From the NCBI GenBank assembly GCA_947504195.1, contig CANNGN010000002.1, positions 310,001-374,000 on the forward strand: a stretch of DNA of 64,000 nt. Reading direction: 5' to 3'. The stretch comes from an uncultured Vibrio sp. (GTDB taxonomy: Bacteria; Pseudomonadota; Gammaproteobacteria; Enterobacterales; Vibrionaceae). Positions 44,497 to 54,635 of this stretch are shown piece after piece. Each line of letters starts with the position of its first letter. Within the stretch, counting starts at the first letter, position 1. Position numbers and translations under genes: made by a program. The notes beneath the pieces are model-generated. The model worked only from the letters and a program-made list of their open reading frames with translations. It was not told the origin of the DNA and ran no database searches.

Positions 44497-44973
44497 TTAC
44501 TGTACGTTGATAAGTAACACATCGAAGATGAGTACGGAACCTGGTGGTACTTTTCCTACACCACGTTTGCCATAAGCAAGGTTATGTGGCACATAGAGGC
44601 GTATCTTTTGTCCGGCTACCATCAGTTGTAAGCCTTCTTGCCACCCTTTGATTACTTGTCTCACCTTAAAAATAATTGCATCACCACGTTCAACAGAACT
44701 ATCAAATACACTCCCGTCGATCAACGTCCCGTGATAATGAACGGTGACTTTTGAAGCGCTGCTTGGGTGAACCTCACCAGTGCCTTCTTCGACAATCTCA
44801 TACTGCAAACCACTTTTTGTCGTAATGACGCCGTCACGTTGGCCATTTTCTGCAAGAAAACGTGTACCTGCTTCGATATGTTCAACGGCTGCTCGACTTG
44901 CTTTCCAGTTACGATAAAAAAGTATTATGCCCATTGCGAGCAAAATACCCGCGAAAATCTGGTTATTATCCAT
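44497..44973 (-). CDS. Membrane-anchored FKBP-type peptidyl-prolyl isomerase
   Basis: 158 residues. An N-terminal membrane segment (IFAGILLAMGIILFYRNW) anchors a C-terminal FKBP domain: VTVHYHGTLIDGSVFDSS, FKVRQVIKGWQEGLQLM, and RLYVPHNLAYGKRGVG with PPGSVLIFDVLLI. It should catalyse proline isomerisation; after a single N-terminal helix the domain most likely faces the periplasm. The domain sequence is closest to the FklB/FkpA group. Confidence 0.87.
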   Translation of the reverse strand: MDNNQIFAGILLAMGIILFYRNWKASRAAVEHIEAGTRFLAENGQRDGVITTKSGLQYEIVEEGTGEVHPSSASKVTVHYHGTLIDGSVFDSSVERGDAIIFKVRQVIKGWQEGLQLMVAGQKIRLYVPHNLAYGKRGVGKVPPGSVLIFDVLLINVQ

Positions 44974-45133
44974 AAAGTGTCCTTAAATTATACTCATGGC
45001 TATTTGACTAAAAAGCGTGGTGTGAAGCAATCCCTATATGTTAACAAATAGGAAGGTTTTACAAAATTTAACTATAAAGTTTTCGAAATTTTGCCGATAC
45101 AGCATAAGACGAAGAAATGAAGAGTGCACGATA

Positions 45134-45826
45134 ATGAAGTACATGGTTTGCTTAATGATAGTGTTATTGACTGGTTGCAGTTCAATGAAGAACTCAAGCT
45201 ATATGAGGAAAAGTAAACTTGATGTCGCGCCTAAGTTTGATCATGAGGTTGCTCATCCAGAGTGGGGGCGAGTGGCTAGAGTTGCATCGAACGACCAAAT
45301 GGGATTAAAAAAAATCTCTAGTACGCCGCTTCCTAGAACCGCGCAAGCAACGTCAACAAGTCGAAACAATACCACGCATCAATCTAAAGCCAGTCATGAT
45401 GTAAAAGGGTCGCTCAAGGTTCTTATGAATTATTTTGAGCGCAACAGTATTCGTTACGAGCTTATCCCTGGCAAACACGCCATGCTGCGTCTATTACAAC
45501 CAATATACTTTCAACTTGATTCGATGAAAATGACAGACCAATCGCGAGACTTTTTAGACCATGTCGCTCGTTATTTGGCAAATTATCAAGGTGTTGAAAT
45601 GGTCATCGAAGGGCATACTGATAATACTGGTGCTTCGGCCTACAATGATACGTTATCGTTAAAGCGAGCCAACGCGGTCAAACAATGGGTGGTTGGACGC
45701 TTTAGTCATTTGAAAAATATTTACGTCCGTGGCTACGGCAGTGCGGTACCCGCATGTGAAAATACCACCCAGAGTGGCAAGGCGTGTAATCGTCGAGTGG
45801 AAGTCTTTTTTATCCTTCCTTCCTAA
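45134..45826 (+). CDS. OmpA-family lipoprotein
   Basis: 230 residues from the ATG at 45134. This start is chosen because it gives a lipoprotein signal peptide ending in the lipobox LLTGC; the longer frame from 45038 has an unlikely N-terminus. The C-terminal OmpA-like peptidoglycan-binding domain is clear: VEMVIEGHTDNTGASAYNDT, LSLKRANAVKQWVVG and GYGSAVPACENTTQSGKACN, then RRVEV. It would link the outer membrane to peptidoglycan. The middle is a disordered, Ser/Thr-rich linker. Confidence 0.85.
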   Translation: MKYMVCLMIVLLTGCSSMKNSSYMRKSKLDVAPKFDHEVAHPEWGRVARVASNDQMGLKKISSTPLPRTAQATSTSRNNTTHQSKASHDVKGSLKVLMNYFERNSIRYELIPGKHAMLRLLQPIYFQLDSMKMTDQSRDFLDHVARYLANYQGVEMVIEGHTDNTGASAYNDTLSLKRANAVKQWVVGRFSHLKNIYVRGYGSAVPACENTTQSGKACNRRVEVFFILPS

Positions 45827-45852
45827 TACCTATCTACTATGATGAAATTGAA

Positions 45853-45882
45853 AAAAAATGCCAATCTAGATTGGCATTTTTT
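45853..45882. terminator. Bidirectional terminator between the OmpA-like gene and tal
   Basis: AAAAAATGCCAA pairs with TTGGCATTTTTT around TCTAGA. Confidence 0.9.
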
Positions 45883-45909
45883 ATTTGAGCGGTTTTTGAA
45901 AATTACCGA

Positions 45910-46860
45910 TTAAAGCTGAGCTTTAAGCATTGCTTCTAACTTACCTTGGTCAATGGCAAAGTTACGGATTCCTTCTGCAAGTTTCTCAACTGCCATTGGA
46001 TCTTGGTTGTGATCCCATAGGAATTCTGGATGTGTTAGAGCAGCAGGCGCGGGCTTGGTATCGCTTACCGGGCTAAGTTTCAGCTCTAATTCACCGCTTG
46101 AATCTTCTAACTCTTGAAGTAAACTTGGCGCGATTGTTAGGCGATCACAGCCTGCTAATTCAAGAATCTCGCCGATGTTACGGAAACTTGCTCCCATAAC
46201 AACCGTCGGGTAACCATACTCTTTGTAATAGTTATAGATTTTACTTACCGAGACAACGCCAGGATCTTCACTGCTCGTGAACTCTTTGCCTTCTTTGGCT
46301 TTATACCAATCAAGAATACGTCCAACAAATGGTGAGATAAGGAAAACACCCGCTTCCGCACACGCACGAGCCTGAGCGAAAGAGAAGAGTAAAGTTAGGT
46401 TACAATTGATCCCTTCTTTCTCTAGTACTTCGGCAGCACGAATCCCTTCCCAAGTTGCAGCGACTTTAATTAGGATACGGTCATTAGTGATACCAGCATC
46501 ATTGTACAAGCCAATAAGCTTACGTGCTTTCGCGATGGTTTGTTCTGTGTCGTAAGAAAGACGAGCATCGACTTCAGTTGAAATTCGACCAGGGATCGTT
46601 TTTAGAATTTCTTTACCGATGATAACGGTAAGCATGTCGCCAGTATCAATCAATTGTTGCGCTTTATCATCACTTTGGCTTTTTGCATAAGTAATGGCTT
46701 GATCAATAAACGTGCTGTATTCAGGAATCTGAGCCGCTTTTAGGATGAGTGATGGGTTGGTTGTCGCATCTTCTGGCTGATACTTTTTGATCATATCGAT
46801 TTCACCAGTATCTGCAACTACCGTGGTGACTTTACGCAGTTGCTCTAATTTATTGTTCAT
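45910..46860 (-). CDS. tal: Transaldolase
   Basis: 316 residues, equal to E. coli TalB. The start is the ATG at 46860 ([20 protein letters not shown]), with GAAGAGA upstream. The Schiff-base lysine is in [37 protein letters not shown] and [12 protein letters not shown] are also diagnostic. It moves a dihydroxyacetone unit between sugar phosphates in the non-oxidative pentose phosphate pathway. It is divergent from a SorC-type regulator that probably controls it. Confidence 0.97.
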   Translation of the reverse strand: MNNKLEQLRKVTTVVADTGEIDMIKKYQPEDATTNPSLILKAAQIPEYSTFIDQAITYAKSQSDDKAQQLIDTGDMLTVIIGKEILKTIPGRISTEVDARLSYDTEQTIAKARKLIGLYNDAGITNDRILIKVAATWEGIRAAEVLEKEGINCNLTLLFSFAQARACAEAGVFLISPFVGRILDWYKAKEGKEFTSSEDPGVVSVSKIYNYYKEYGYPTVVMGASFRNIGEILELAGCDRLTIAPSLLQELEDSSGELELKLSPVSDTKPAPAALTHPEFLWDHNQDPMAVEKLAEGIRNFAIDQGKLEAMLKAQL

Positions 46861-47289
46861 ATCATCTCTTCTCATTTCGTTTAGGCAGTTGTTTAACGTG
46901 CGGCAACGATTCAAGTACTTCCGTACGGCCGTCACTCAATTATAATCAGTTACTCTCATCATGTGAGCATATGTTTGGTTGTTGAGTAAATGATATGGGT
47001 ATAATTATCCTAACAGCTGGGAATGTCAATTCTATCTTTACTTATATCGTAAAATGAAGACATACATGGTGAAATTCCTTACTTAGTAGCAAATAGTAGC
47101 AAAATGACGATTGCTGATAGAGTCAGACGTGCAGGTGTTTGGTGAATTTAGACTGACCATATTTCTTGAGCATATGTAATGGTAGAGAGAAATTGCTCGC
47201 AGAATAAAAGGTAATAGCATATGCTAGGGGAGTGTACATTTGCTCAACAATGATAATTGCTCATTGGGAGGCTATAAGTAGGAATGGAA
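46861..47289. promoter_or_regulatory. Divergent control region of tal and the SorC-type regulator
   Basis: TGAGCATATGT occurs at 46964-46974 and 47167-47177. An inverted relative ACATTTGCTCA lies at 47236-47246, and the palindrome TAGCATATGCTA at 47215-47226. These are likely operators of the regulator. No gene is present. Confidence 0.5.
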
Positions 47290-48273
47290 ATGGCTAGTTC
47301 AAAACTCAGTTCGACTTCGAATGATACGGATTTGCTTACAGAAATCGCCGTGGCCTATTACCAGGACGGGGCGACACAAGAAGAAATTTCTCGAAAGTTC
47401 AACGTATCGCGGGCCAAAGTGGGGCGGATGCTAAAACAAGCTCGAGATGAAGGTATCGTGGAAATTACCGTGAAATACCATCCTGTATTTAGTACCAAAG
47501 TTGAGCAACGGCTTATGGAAAGGTTTGGTATTAAACGCGCGTTAATAGCCCTCGATCAGCCAAATGAAGATCTCCAGCGAAAGCAAGTCGCGGGTTTAGT
47601 CTCCAATTACTTATCAAGCAGTTTACGCAGCGGTATGGTTGTCTCGGTTGGTCAAGGACGCAATGTTTCTGAGGTGGCACATCATGTCGGGGTTATCACA
47701 CCAAGAGATGTAAAGTTTGTATGCAGTATTGGTGGTATTCACCCTAGAGGTGGTGCGTTCAATGCTGATCATATATGCCGGCAACTTGCGAAGAAGTATG
47801 GTGGTACGTCGGAGACGTTGTACGCGCCAGCATACGCAGTGAATCGGGAGCAACGGCTAGCCTTTATGCAAAATGAAACCGTCAAGCAAACATTAGATTT
47901 GGCTCGAAAAGCCGACGTCGCCCTAGTGGGAATCGGTGATATGAGTGAAAACAGTTATATGGTTGATTTGGGATGGTTTACCGCTGAAGAAGTTTTGTTA
48001 TCGAGATCTCAGCAAGGCGTTGTTGGTGATTTTGCTGGCTATGATTTCTTCGATATCCAAGGAAAAGAGGCAAAAACGGTAATGAGTGATCGTATCATCG
48101 GTTTAAGTATTAACGAGTTCAGACCGATTTCAGAAGTAATTGCGATTGCATCGGAAAATACCAAACCATTGGCGTTACTTGGGGCACTTCGCACTGGCAC
48201 TATTGATATCTTAGCGACCAGTGTCAGTAACGCCTTAACCATATTGAATCTAGACGAACAACTAGTATCCTAG
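47290..48273 (+). CDS. SorC-family transcriptional regulator
   Basis: 327 residues from the ATG at 47290, six bases after AGGA; the ATG at 47284 abuts AGGA directly. The N-terminal helix-turn-helix (VAYYQDGATQEEISRKFNVS, RAKVGRMLKQARDEG) is followed by the sugar-phosphate-binding domain (VVSVGQGRNVSEVAHHVG, ADVALVGIGDM, EFRPISEVIAIA). Such regulators bind phosphorylated sugars. It stands divergent from transaldolase, with repeated TGAGCA sites between them. Confidence 0.87.
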   Translation: MASSKLSSTSNDTDLLTEIAVAYYQDGATQEEISRKFNVSRAKVGRMLKQARDEGIVEITVKYHPVFSTKVEQRLMERFGIKRALIALDQPNEDLQRKQVAGLVSNYLSSSLRSGMVVSVGQGRNVSEVAHHVGVITPRDVKFVCSIGGIHPRGGAFNADHICRQLAKKYGGTSETLYAPAYAVNREQRLAFMQNETVKQTLDLARKADVALVGIGDMSENSYMVDLGWFTAEEVLLSRSQQGVVGDFAGYDFFDIQGKEAKTVMSDRIIGLSINEFRPISEVIAIASENTKPLALLGALRTGTIDILATSVSNALTILNLDEQLVS

Positions 48274-48279
48274 TTAGCG

Positions 48280-49116
48280 CTATTTCTCGATAGGCAGTTT
48301 GAGATCGGCTCCCCAATCTGTCCATGAGCCATCATAAACCTTCATTGTCGATTCGGGGACTCCTGATAGCAAGGCAGCGAGCAGAACAATACAAGCAGTA
48401 ACACCAGAGCCACAACTGAAAATAAGTTCATTGGGTTGCTCGTTTTGAATCGTTTTGAAGTAAGGAGCGAGTTGTTCGGGTGACTTCATCTGATGCTGAT
48501 CCATGAGATCAAGAAACGGAATACATACAGATTGAGGTATATGGCCGCTGCGTATTCCCGCTCGTGGCTCGGGTACTTCAGCATTAAATCTTTCCAAGCT
48601 TCTAACATCAATTGTGACGCTGTTATTGTTGTCTATCTGTGCGAGCACATACTGGCTATCAATGAAAGAATTTCCGTTGAGCTTGCCATTGAAATCACCT
48701 GGTGTCGACGTTTGGTGATATTCGGTTTCAAGTGGGTAATTGTTAGCTTTCCAAGAGGTCAGTCCGCCATCTAAAACCGCAACATTTTTGTGTCCCATTG
48801 CTTTCAACATCCACCAAGCCCGTGGTGACGCAAATGTGCCAGTGTTGTCGTAAACGATGATGGTGGAATCATTATTGAGGCCAAGCTCTTGAGCTAATTG
48901 ATTAAACCTTTCCTCAGTCGGCATCATATGAGGCAGTGTCGCGTCTAACTCGCAGAAGACATTATCGTAGTCAAAACGGCGAGCGCCCGGAATCACATTG
49001 GTTGTATCTTTTTCAATTTCTCCAGGGATCTGGAATGCCATACTGCAATCTAAAATGACAACCGATGGGTCAGCTAACCGTTGGCGTAACCATTGAGCAG
49101 AAACTAATGGACTCAT
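48280..49116 (-). CDS. sseA: 3-mercaptopyruvate sulfurtransferase
   Basis: 278 residues with two rhodanese domains. The active-site loop is CGSGVTACI near residue 235, the signature of mercaptopyruvate (not thiosulfate) sulfurtransferases. The N-terminal domain has VILDCSMAFQIPG and GARRFDYDNVFCELD. It transfers sulfur from 3-mercaptopyruvate to acceptors. It is followed upstream by moeB with a 21-base gap, so the sulfur-linked genes are probably co-transcribed. Confidence 0.93.
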   Translation of the reverse strand: MSPLVSAQWLRQRLADPSVVILDCSMAFQIPGEIEKDTTNVIPGARRFDYDNVFCELDATLPHMMPTEERFNQLAQELGLNNDSTIIVYDNTGTFASPRAWWMLKAMGHKNVAVLDGGLTSWKANNYPLETEYHQTSTPGDFNGKLNGNSFIDSQYVLAQIDNNNSVTIDVRSLERFNAEVPEPRAGIRSGHIPQSVCIPFLDLMDQHQMKSPEQLAPYFKTIQNEQPNELIFSCGSGVTACIVLLAALLSGVPESTMKVYDGSWTDWGADLKLPIEK

Positions 49117-49137
49117 AGTAAGACTTCCTTGTTTAGG

Positions 49138-49899
49138 TTAATCGGATTGAATATCACCACATACTGCGCAACTATCTAGTTTACTTAGTTTGAGTTCGCG
49201 CCAGTTTGCGTATAAGGCATCAAATAACATGACTTTACTTTGTGCGACTTCGCCATAGCCAGTAAGCATTTTAATGGTTTCGATCGCCTGCATGGACCCA
49301 ATAACACCAACGACCGGGGCTAAAATCCCACTGGTCACACAGGAAAGGTTTTGCTCACCAAAGCGTTGACTAAAACACTGGTAGCAAGGTGTATCAGGTT
49401 GATAAGTATACACGCTCACCTGGCCTTCCATACGAATTGCAGCTCCAGAAACTAACGGTGTTTTGTTGCTGTGGCAAAGTTTATTTAGTTGATTTCGAGT
49501 CGCCAAGTTATCACAGCAATCGACCACGATATCGTGCTGTTTAATGAGGGTCATCATCGGGCCATCATGAAGCCGTTGCGCAATCGCGCTTATCGATACG
49601 CTGTTATTAATTTGAAGTAAACTGTCGCGGGCAGATTCGACCTTGTCTCGTCCCACATCCTGATCACCATGAAGAACTTGACGCTGTAAGTTGTGAAACT
49701 CGACTTGGTCATCGTCGACGATGGTCAAGTGACCAATACCCGCACTGACCAAATAAGGCGTCGTTGCACACCCTAATCCCCCAACGCCAACGACAAGGAC
49801 TCTGGCCGACTTAAGGGCTTCTTGTCCCTCAAAATCAAAACCCGTTAGGTTTATTTGGCGGCTGTAACGCAACATCTCTGAATCGGTTAACGTGCTCAT
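49138..49899 (-). CDS. moeB: Molybdopterin-synthase adenylyltransferase MoeB
   Basis: 253 residues (E. coli 249). The nucleotide-binding loop VVGVGGLGCATTPYLVSAGI, then IVDDDQVEFHNLQRQVL and two zinc-binding CxxC pairs (CYQC and CAVC) are visible. MoeB adenylates the C-terminus of MoaD so that it can receive sulfur for molybdopterin. It lies 18 bases after moeA on the same strand. Confidence 0.95.
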   Translation of the reverse strand: MSTLTDSEMLRYSRQINLTGFDFEGQEALKSARVLVVGVGGLGCATTPYLVSAGIGHLTIVDDDQVEFHNLQRQVLHGDQDVGRDKVESARDSLLQINNSVSISAIAQRLHDGPMMTLIKQHDIVVDCCDNLATRNQLNKLCHSNKTPLVSGAAIRMEGQVSVYTYQPDTPCYQCFSQRFGEQNLSCVTSGILAPVVGVIGSMQAIETIKMLTGYGEVAQSKVMLFDALYANWRELKLSKLDSCAVCGDIQSD

Positions 49900-49917
49900 T
49901 GGTCTATCTCAAATCGG

Positions 49918-51165
49918 TTAGTACAGCGAAGAATTAAACGGTTCAATATTAACCGATTCACCCATTTCTACTTTGCCGCGCTCTTGCTCTAGCACGATAA
50001 AGCAGTTAGCCGCGCTCATTGCGGTAAAGGCTCCAGAACTTTGATTTCCGGCAGTCTCAACAACCAGTTTTCCATCTTCGACCCAATAAACACCACGTTG
50101 GTAATCGGTGCGTCCTTTGCCTTTCTTAAAGTTAGACTTACTTGTCGCCGGTATTGATGGCGGAGCTTGCCAATCAATTTCTCCTGACAGTTTAGCGAGC
50201 AGTGGCTGAACAAGAACGTACATAGTGACCATGGCTGATACTGGATTTCCAGGCAGACCACAGAACAGTGCTCCATCTAATGCGCCAAAGGCAAAAGGCT
50301 TGCCGGGTTTTATAGCCAATTTCCAAAAATTAATCGTTCCCAGTCGAGCAAGTATGTCTTTGGTATAATCCGCTTCGCCAACACTGACACCGCCAGAGGT
50401 AATGACAACATCGGCCATCGCTTGGGCTTTATCAAAGGCTTGTTCTATGGTTTCTTGAGAGTCAGGAATAATGCCCAGATCAATTGCTTCGCATCCAAAT
50501 CGGCTTAATAATGCTTCAATGCCATAGCGGTTACTGTCGTAAATATCCCCTTCATTTAATGTCGTTCCTAAAGGCTTAAGCTCGTCTCCCGTGGAAAAAA
50601 AGGCGACTTTGGGACGCGAATAAACATCGAGAGTAGGGATCCCAAGGGAAGCGATGAGGGGTAAATCTCGAGGTGTAATACGATGTCCTTTACCTAAAAC
50701 AATATCCCCGGAATGTAAGTCGTCACCAGTAGGGCGAATATTTGAAAGAGGTTTGAGTTGGGTGGCATCGAGTTCAAAAGTCACCTTATTATCAGTGACA
50801 GTGGTGTACTCTTGCATAATCACAGCATCACAACCTGACGGAATTTTAGCGCCAGTCATAATGCGTACCGCGCTCATTGCTGGCCATTGAGCTTGAAAAG
50901 GCTGTCCGGCTAATGCGCGACCAGCAACTTCTAAGGTGAGATTTTGTTTGAGATCGTCGATGCGGACAGCATATCCATCCATCGCGGAGTTGTCGAAAGG
51001 CGGAACATTAATTGGAGAGCAAACATCGAGCGCTAATACTCTGCCTAAGCACTCTTCAAGTGGTAAGTTTTCGCTTGTGTTTACTACAGACGTTGCCAGT
51101 AGCATCTGCTCGATGGCTTTGTCGATTGCCAGTAATCCAGGTGCATCACAGCTTCCCATATCCAT
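49918..51165 (-). CDS. moeA: Molybdopterin molybdotransferase MoeA
   Basis: 415 residues from the ATG at 51165 (MDMGSCDAPGLLAIDKAIEQ), preceded by AGGAAGGG. A longer open frame to 51315 gives an unlikely N-terminus. Signatures: PLEECLGRVLALDV, FDNSAMDGYAVR, MTGAKIPSGCDAVIMQE, FFSTGDEL, SGGVSVGEADYTKDIL and GLPGNPVSAM. MoeA inserts molybdate into adenylylated molybdopterin. It is divergent from folE, as in many gamma-proteobacteria. Confidence 0.96.
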   Translation of the reverse strand: MDMGSCDAPGLLAIDKAIEQMLLATSVVNTSENLPLEECLGRVLALDVCSPINVPPFDNSAMDGYAVRIDDLKQNLTLEVAGRALAGQPFQAQWPAMSAVRIMTGAKIPSGCDAVIMQEYTTVTDNKVTFELDATQLKPLSNIRPTGDDLHSGDIVLGKGHRITPRDLPLIASLGIPTLDVYSRPKVAFFSTGDELKPLGTTLNEGDIYDSNRYGIEALLSRFGCEAIDLGIIPDSQETIEQAFDKAQAMADVVITSGGVSVGEADYTKDILARLGTINFWKLAIKPGKPFAFGALDGALFCGLPGNPVSAMVTMYVLVQPLLAKLSGEIDWQAPPSIPATSKSNFKKGKGRTDYQRGVYWVEDGKLVVETAGNQSSGAFTAMSAANCFIVLEQERGKVEMGESVNIEPFNSSLY

Positions 51166-51436
51166 TCCCTTCCTATCTATAATTAGTATGTGTTTCTTTT
51201 TTTGTTTCGGGGTGTATTTATCGCAACGAGATTGAACCGGTGAACGAGGAAATACGTCGACAATATAGTACTGCAACAAATGCAATAGGCAAGTAACCGA
51301 TGCGTTGCTTTCCATGACTAGATCAAATACCTGTCAGAATTTGTGGATGTAATTCCTCTAAATTGCGAGTATCCTTTACGCCATTCGGATGGGGGGCTAG
51401 GGCTAGTCTCTAAAAGAATTGTCGATGAGGAAGTGT

Positions 51437-52090
51437 ATGACAGATCTAAGTGAATCAGCAATCAAGGTAAAACAAGCGCTTGAACAACGTGGCTTGGAAA
51501 CGCCAATGAAGCTAAACAGTATCGGACGTGAAGAGAAAAAAGATCACATTGAACGTCATATGCATGAGATTTTAACCTTGCTTGGGCTTGATCTAACGGA
51601 TGATAGTTTGGAAGAAACGCCTCGTCGAATTGCGAAAATGTATGTTGATGAAGTCTTTTCAGGTTTGGATTATAAAAACTTCCCCAAAATAACGATGATC
51701 GAAAACAAAATGAATGTGAGTGAAATGGTACGAGTAAAAGACATTACCGTCACCAGCACTTGTGAACATCATCTTGTCACGATTGATGGCAAAGCGGCCG
51801 TGGCGTATATTCCGCGCGGTAAGATCATTGGGCTTTCGAAAATCAATCGTATTGTGCGCTTCTTTGCGCAGCGTCCTCAAGTTCAAGAGCGTATGACACA
51901 ACAGATACTGGTAGCGCTGCAAACCTTATTAGAATCTGATGATGTTGCGGTGACTATGGATGCTACTCACTACTGCGTTAAATCTCGTGGTGTTATGGAC
52001 GCGACCAGCGAAACCACCACAACAGCATTAGGCGGTATTTTCAAATCTATTCCCGCCACTCGTGCGGAGTTTTTCTCTGGATTGCGTTAG
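51437..52090 (+). CDS. folE: GTP cyclohydrolase I
   Basis: 217 residues from the ATG at 51437, with GAGGAAG five bases upstream. Catalytic and zinc ligands are in [20 protein letters not shown] and [36 protein letters not shown] is also diagnostic. It converts GTP to dihydroneopterin triphosphate, the first step to folate. Divergent from moeA, with a terminator 36 bases after the stop. Confidence 0.97.
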   Translation: MTDLSESAIKVKQALEQRGLETPMKLNSIGREEKKDHIERHMHEILTLLGLDLTDDSLEETPRRIAKMYVDEVFSGLDYKNFPKITMIENKMNVSEMVRVKDITVTSTCEHHLVTIDGKAAVAYIPRGKIIGLSKINRIVRFFAQRPQVQERMTQQILVALQTLLESDDVAVTMDATHYCVKSRGVMDATSETTTTALGGIFKSIPATRAEFFSGLR

Positions 52091-52125
52091 TTCCTACAAT
52101 CCTGACAATATGTAATTGATACTTT

Positions 52126-52155
52126 AATAGCCTCTACTTTAGAGGCTATTTTTGT
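52126..52155 (+). terminator. Terminator of folE
   Basis: AATAGCCTCTA pairs with TAGAGGCTATT over a three-base loop; T residues follow. Confidence 0.9.
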
Positions 52156-52199
52156 TTCTATGGATATCTTGCAAAGAGTAGATAGAGCACATGAAAACG

Positions 52200-53048
52200 C
52201 TATGACACTGTAAGGCTAAATTGCGGTTTAGTTTGGCTTTCGAGTTGTATATCGTCGGAACGGTCTTTTAATTCAACCCCTGTGAGTTTACGTTGATGTG
52301 ATTCACTCAAAAGATAAAAACATTTATGAGCCGCTGCGAGGTAATTAAGCCCTTGTGGCCGTACGTTTGAAATGCAATTGCGCAGTGAGTCTTCCGTACC
52401 TCGTTTGGGGTTCCAAGTCAGATATAATCCCATACTGTCTGGGGAACTTAAGCCCGGGCGTTCCCCGACGAGCAATAACACTTCTTTTGCTTTTAGTGCT
52501 TCTCCGACATCGTCTCCGACCGCGACTCTGGCTTGCTCCACAATGCTAATAGGCGCAATATTCCATTCTTTATTTTCGTCACAACGTAACTGATTAAGCA
52601 ATGCTTCAATAAAATGTTGTGCGTGATGAGCAATAGCATAGGATGAAAGTCCATCGGCAATAACGATGGCTAAGTCATACTGTTCGTCATTCGACTGTTC
52701 ATTCTGAAAATTTTGTAAACGAAACAGAGAGGCATCATTCAATTGACGACCAAAATCAGGGCGCTGCAAATACTCCATTCGGTTGTTGGCACAGCTTTGT
52801 AACATAAAGGCCGGAAGCAAAGTGCGAATGGAATCACTCTGTTCAAAGCTCTTTATTAACGCGTCTGAATCGAGAGGTACGTGTACCGCATCCATTGCTT
52901 GAGCGTGAGACAGTTGAAACTTGAGTAGTTCATGTGTGGGAATACTGGTGCCTACTCGGCCTAGACCAATTCTAGCATCGGTAAATTGACGTAACCTATC
53001 CCAAGGATCTTGATGTACCAATTGATCATGCTGTGTTTTTTTTATCAT
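52200..53048 (-). CDS. eutC: Ethanolamine ammonia-lyase small subunit
   Basis: 282 residues. Family phrases: DPWDRLRQFTDARIGLGRVG, HALAQAMDAVHVPLD-type stretch, VIADGLSSYAIAHHA, LLVGERPGLSSPDSMGLYLT and NCISNVRPQGLNYLAAAHK. With EutB it forms the adenosylcobalamin-dependent enzyme that cleaves ethanolamine to acetaldehyde and ammonia. Its start overlaps the eutB stop by four bases. It is full length. Confidence 0.95.
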   Translation of the reverse strand: MIKKTQHDQLVHQDPWDRLRQFTDARIGLGRVGTSIPTHELLKFQLSHAQAMDAVHVPLDSDALIKSFEQSDSIRTLLPAFMLQSCANNRMEYLQRPDFGRQLNDASLFRLQNFQNEQSNDEQYDLAIVIADGLSSYAIAHHAQHFIEALLNQLRCDENKEWNIAPISIVEQARVAVGDDVGEALKAKEVLLLVGERPGLSSPDSMGLYLTWNPKRGTEDSLRNCISNVRPQGLNYLAAAHKCFYLLSESHQRKLTGVELKDRSDDIQLESQTKPQFSLTVS

Positions 53049-54445
53049 GATGCCACCTGAATTTTCTTAAGGGTATCGGCAAACATGGATGGTAGTGCAT
53101 CACTAAGTTGAGATTGTCTATTTTCTGGGGTAATCCGCATTGATTTTAACCATTGATCAAATTCAGGTGCGGGACGAGAACCTAATACTTGTCGAGCATA
53201 CAAAGCATCATGAAAAGAGGTTGTCTGATAGTTCAACATGATGTCATCTGAACCGGGAATGCCCATAATAAACGTACATTCAGCCACACCTAATAGCGTG
53301 AGAAGGTTATCCATATCATTTTGGTCGGCGTAAGCGTGATTGGTGTAGCAAATGTCACATCCCATCGGTAACCCAAGTAGCTTGCCACAAAAATGATCTT
53401 CAAGTCCTGCGCGCATAATTTGTTTACCGTCAAAGAGATATTCGGGCCCAATAAATCCAACCACAGTGTTGACGAGTAATGGATTAAATTTACGTGCTAA
53501 CGCATACGCTCGAGTTTCACAGGTTTGTTGGTCGACGCCATGGTGACCATTGGCAGATAACGCACTGCCTTGTCCCGTTTCGAAATACATCACATTATTG
53601 CCAACCGTACCTCGATTAAGTTGGAGTGCTGCGTCGTTCGCTTCCGCCAAGATATTTGCATTGACGCCAAACCCTTGGTTAGTGGCTTCTGTACCGCCAA
53701 TCGATTGGAACACGAGATCGACAGGCGCGCCTTTTTCAATGCATTCGATTGTATTGGTTACGTGGGTTAAGACGCAGGATTGAGTCGGAATCTCATAGTG
53801 TTGAATAACATCGTCCATTAGTGTCATCAGCTTCATGGCTTGGCTAACACTGTCGGTTGCTGGGTTAATGCCTATTACAGCATCGCCATTGCCATACATT
53901 AAACCGTCAAAGATAGAAGCCGCAATGCCATTCATATCATCGGTGGGATGATTTGGTTGCAAGCGAGTGGAAAGATGTTTAGGCAATCCAATGGTATTGC
54001 GAAATTTGGTGATCACTTGGCATTTTTTGGCGACCAAAATCAGATCTTGGTTGCGCATTATTTTCGAAACAGCGGCAGCCATCTCTGGTGTAACCCCAGC
54101 TCTTATACGAGCTAGTACGTTACTGGTAGTGGTTTCTTGGAGTAACCAATTGCGAAAATCCCCAACGGTTAAATGGGCAATTTCGAGAAATGCTTTAGCG
54201 CAATGCTCATCAATAATTAGGCGAGTGATTTCATCGATTTCGTAGGGAATGAGCGCCTCGTTCAAGAATGTTTTGAGTGGGAGATCGGCTAATACCATTT
54301 GTGCAACGGCTCTTTCTTCAGCGGACTCAGCACAGACGCCAGCAAGTTGGTCACCGGATCGAAGTGGAGTCGCTTTGGCCATTACTTCCTTAAGCGAGCT
54401 GAATTGATAGGTGTGAGTTCCCAGTTGATAACGATACTTTGCCAT
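53045..54445 (-). CDS. eutB: Ethanolamine ammonia-lyase large subunit
   Basis: 466 residues (E. coli 453). Diagnostic stretches include KATPLRSGDQLAGVCAESAE, RIRAGVTPEMAAAVSKIMRN, GNGDAVIGINPATDSVSQAM, and QTCETRAYALARKFNPLLVN. It carries the active site. No eutA reactivase, permease or microcompartment shell gene adjoins it, so the module here is minimal: eutB, eutC and a divergent EutR-like regulator. Confidence 0.96.
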   Translation of the reverse strand: MAKYRYQLGTHTYQFSSLKEVMAKATPLRSGDQLAGVCAESAEERAVAQMVLADLPLKTFLNEALIPYEIDEITRLIIDEHCAKAFLEIAHLTVGDFRNWLLQETTTSNVLARIRAGVTPEMAAAVSKIMRNQDLILVAKKCQVITKFRNTIGLPKHLSTRLQPNHPTDDMNGIAASIFDGLMYGNGDAVIGINPATDSVSQAMKLMTLMDDVIQHYEIPTQSCVLTHVTNTIECIEKGAPVDLVFQSIGGTEATNQGFGVNANILAEANDAALQLNRGTVGNNVMYFETGQGSALSANGHHGVDQQTCETRAYALARKFNPLLVNTVVGFIGPEYLFDGKQIMRAGLEDHFCGKLLGLPMGCDICYTNHAYADQNDMDNLLTLLGVAECTFIMGIPGSDDIMLNYQTTSFHDALYARQVLGSRPAPEFDQWLKSMRITPENRQSQLSDALPSMFADTLKKIQVAS

Positions 54446-54635
54446 TGATGCCCCATGAACGAATTAAAACTAGGCGTAAACTTTGCTTATTTATGAATTC
54501 AGGTAAATACAGTCAATATGCGATTCACGTTCCGAGCAACTAACGTTATTACGCAATTGTATTTTTATTAATGATTTCATGTTCTTATTTTGTTGATGCG
54601 TCATGTTAATGCACGGCGTAAGGTAAGGAGTTAAA

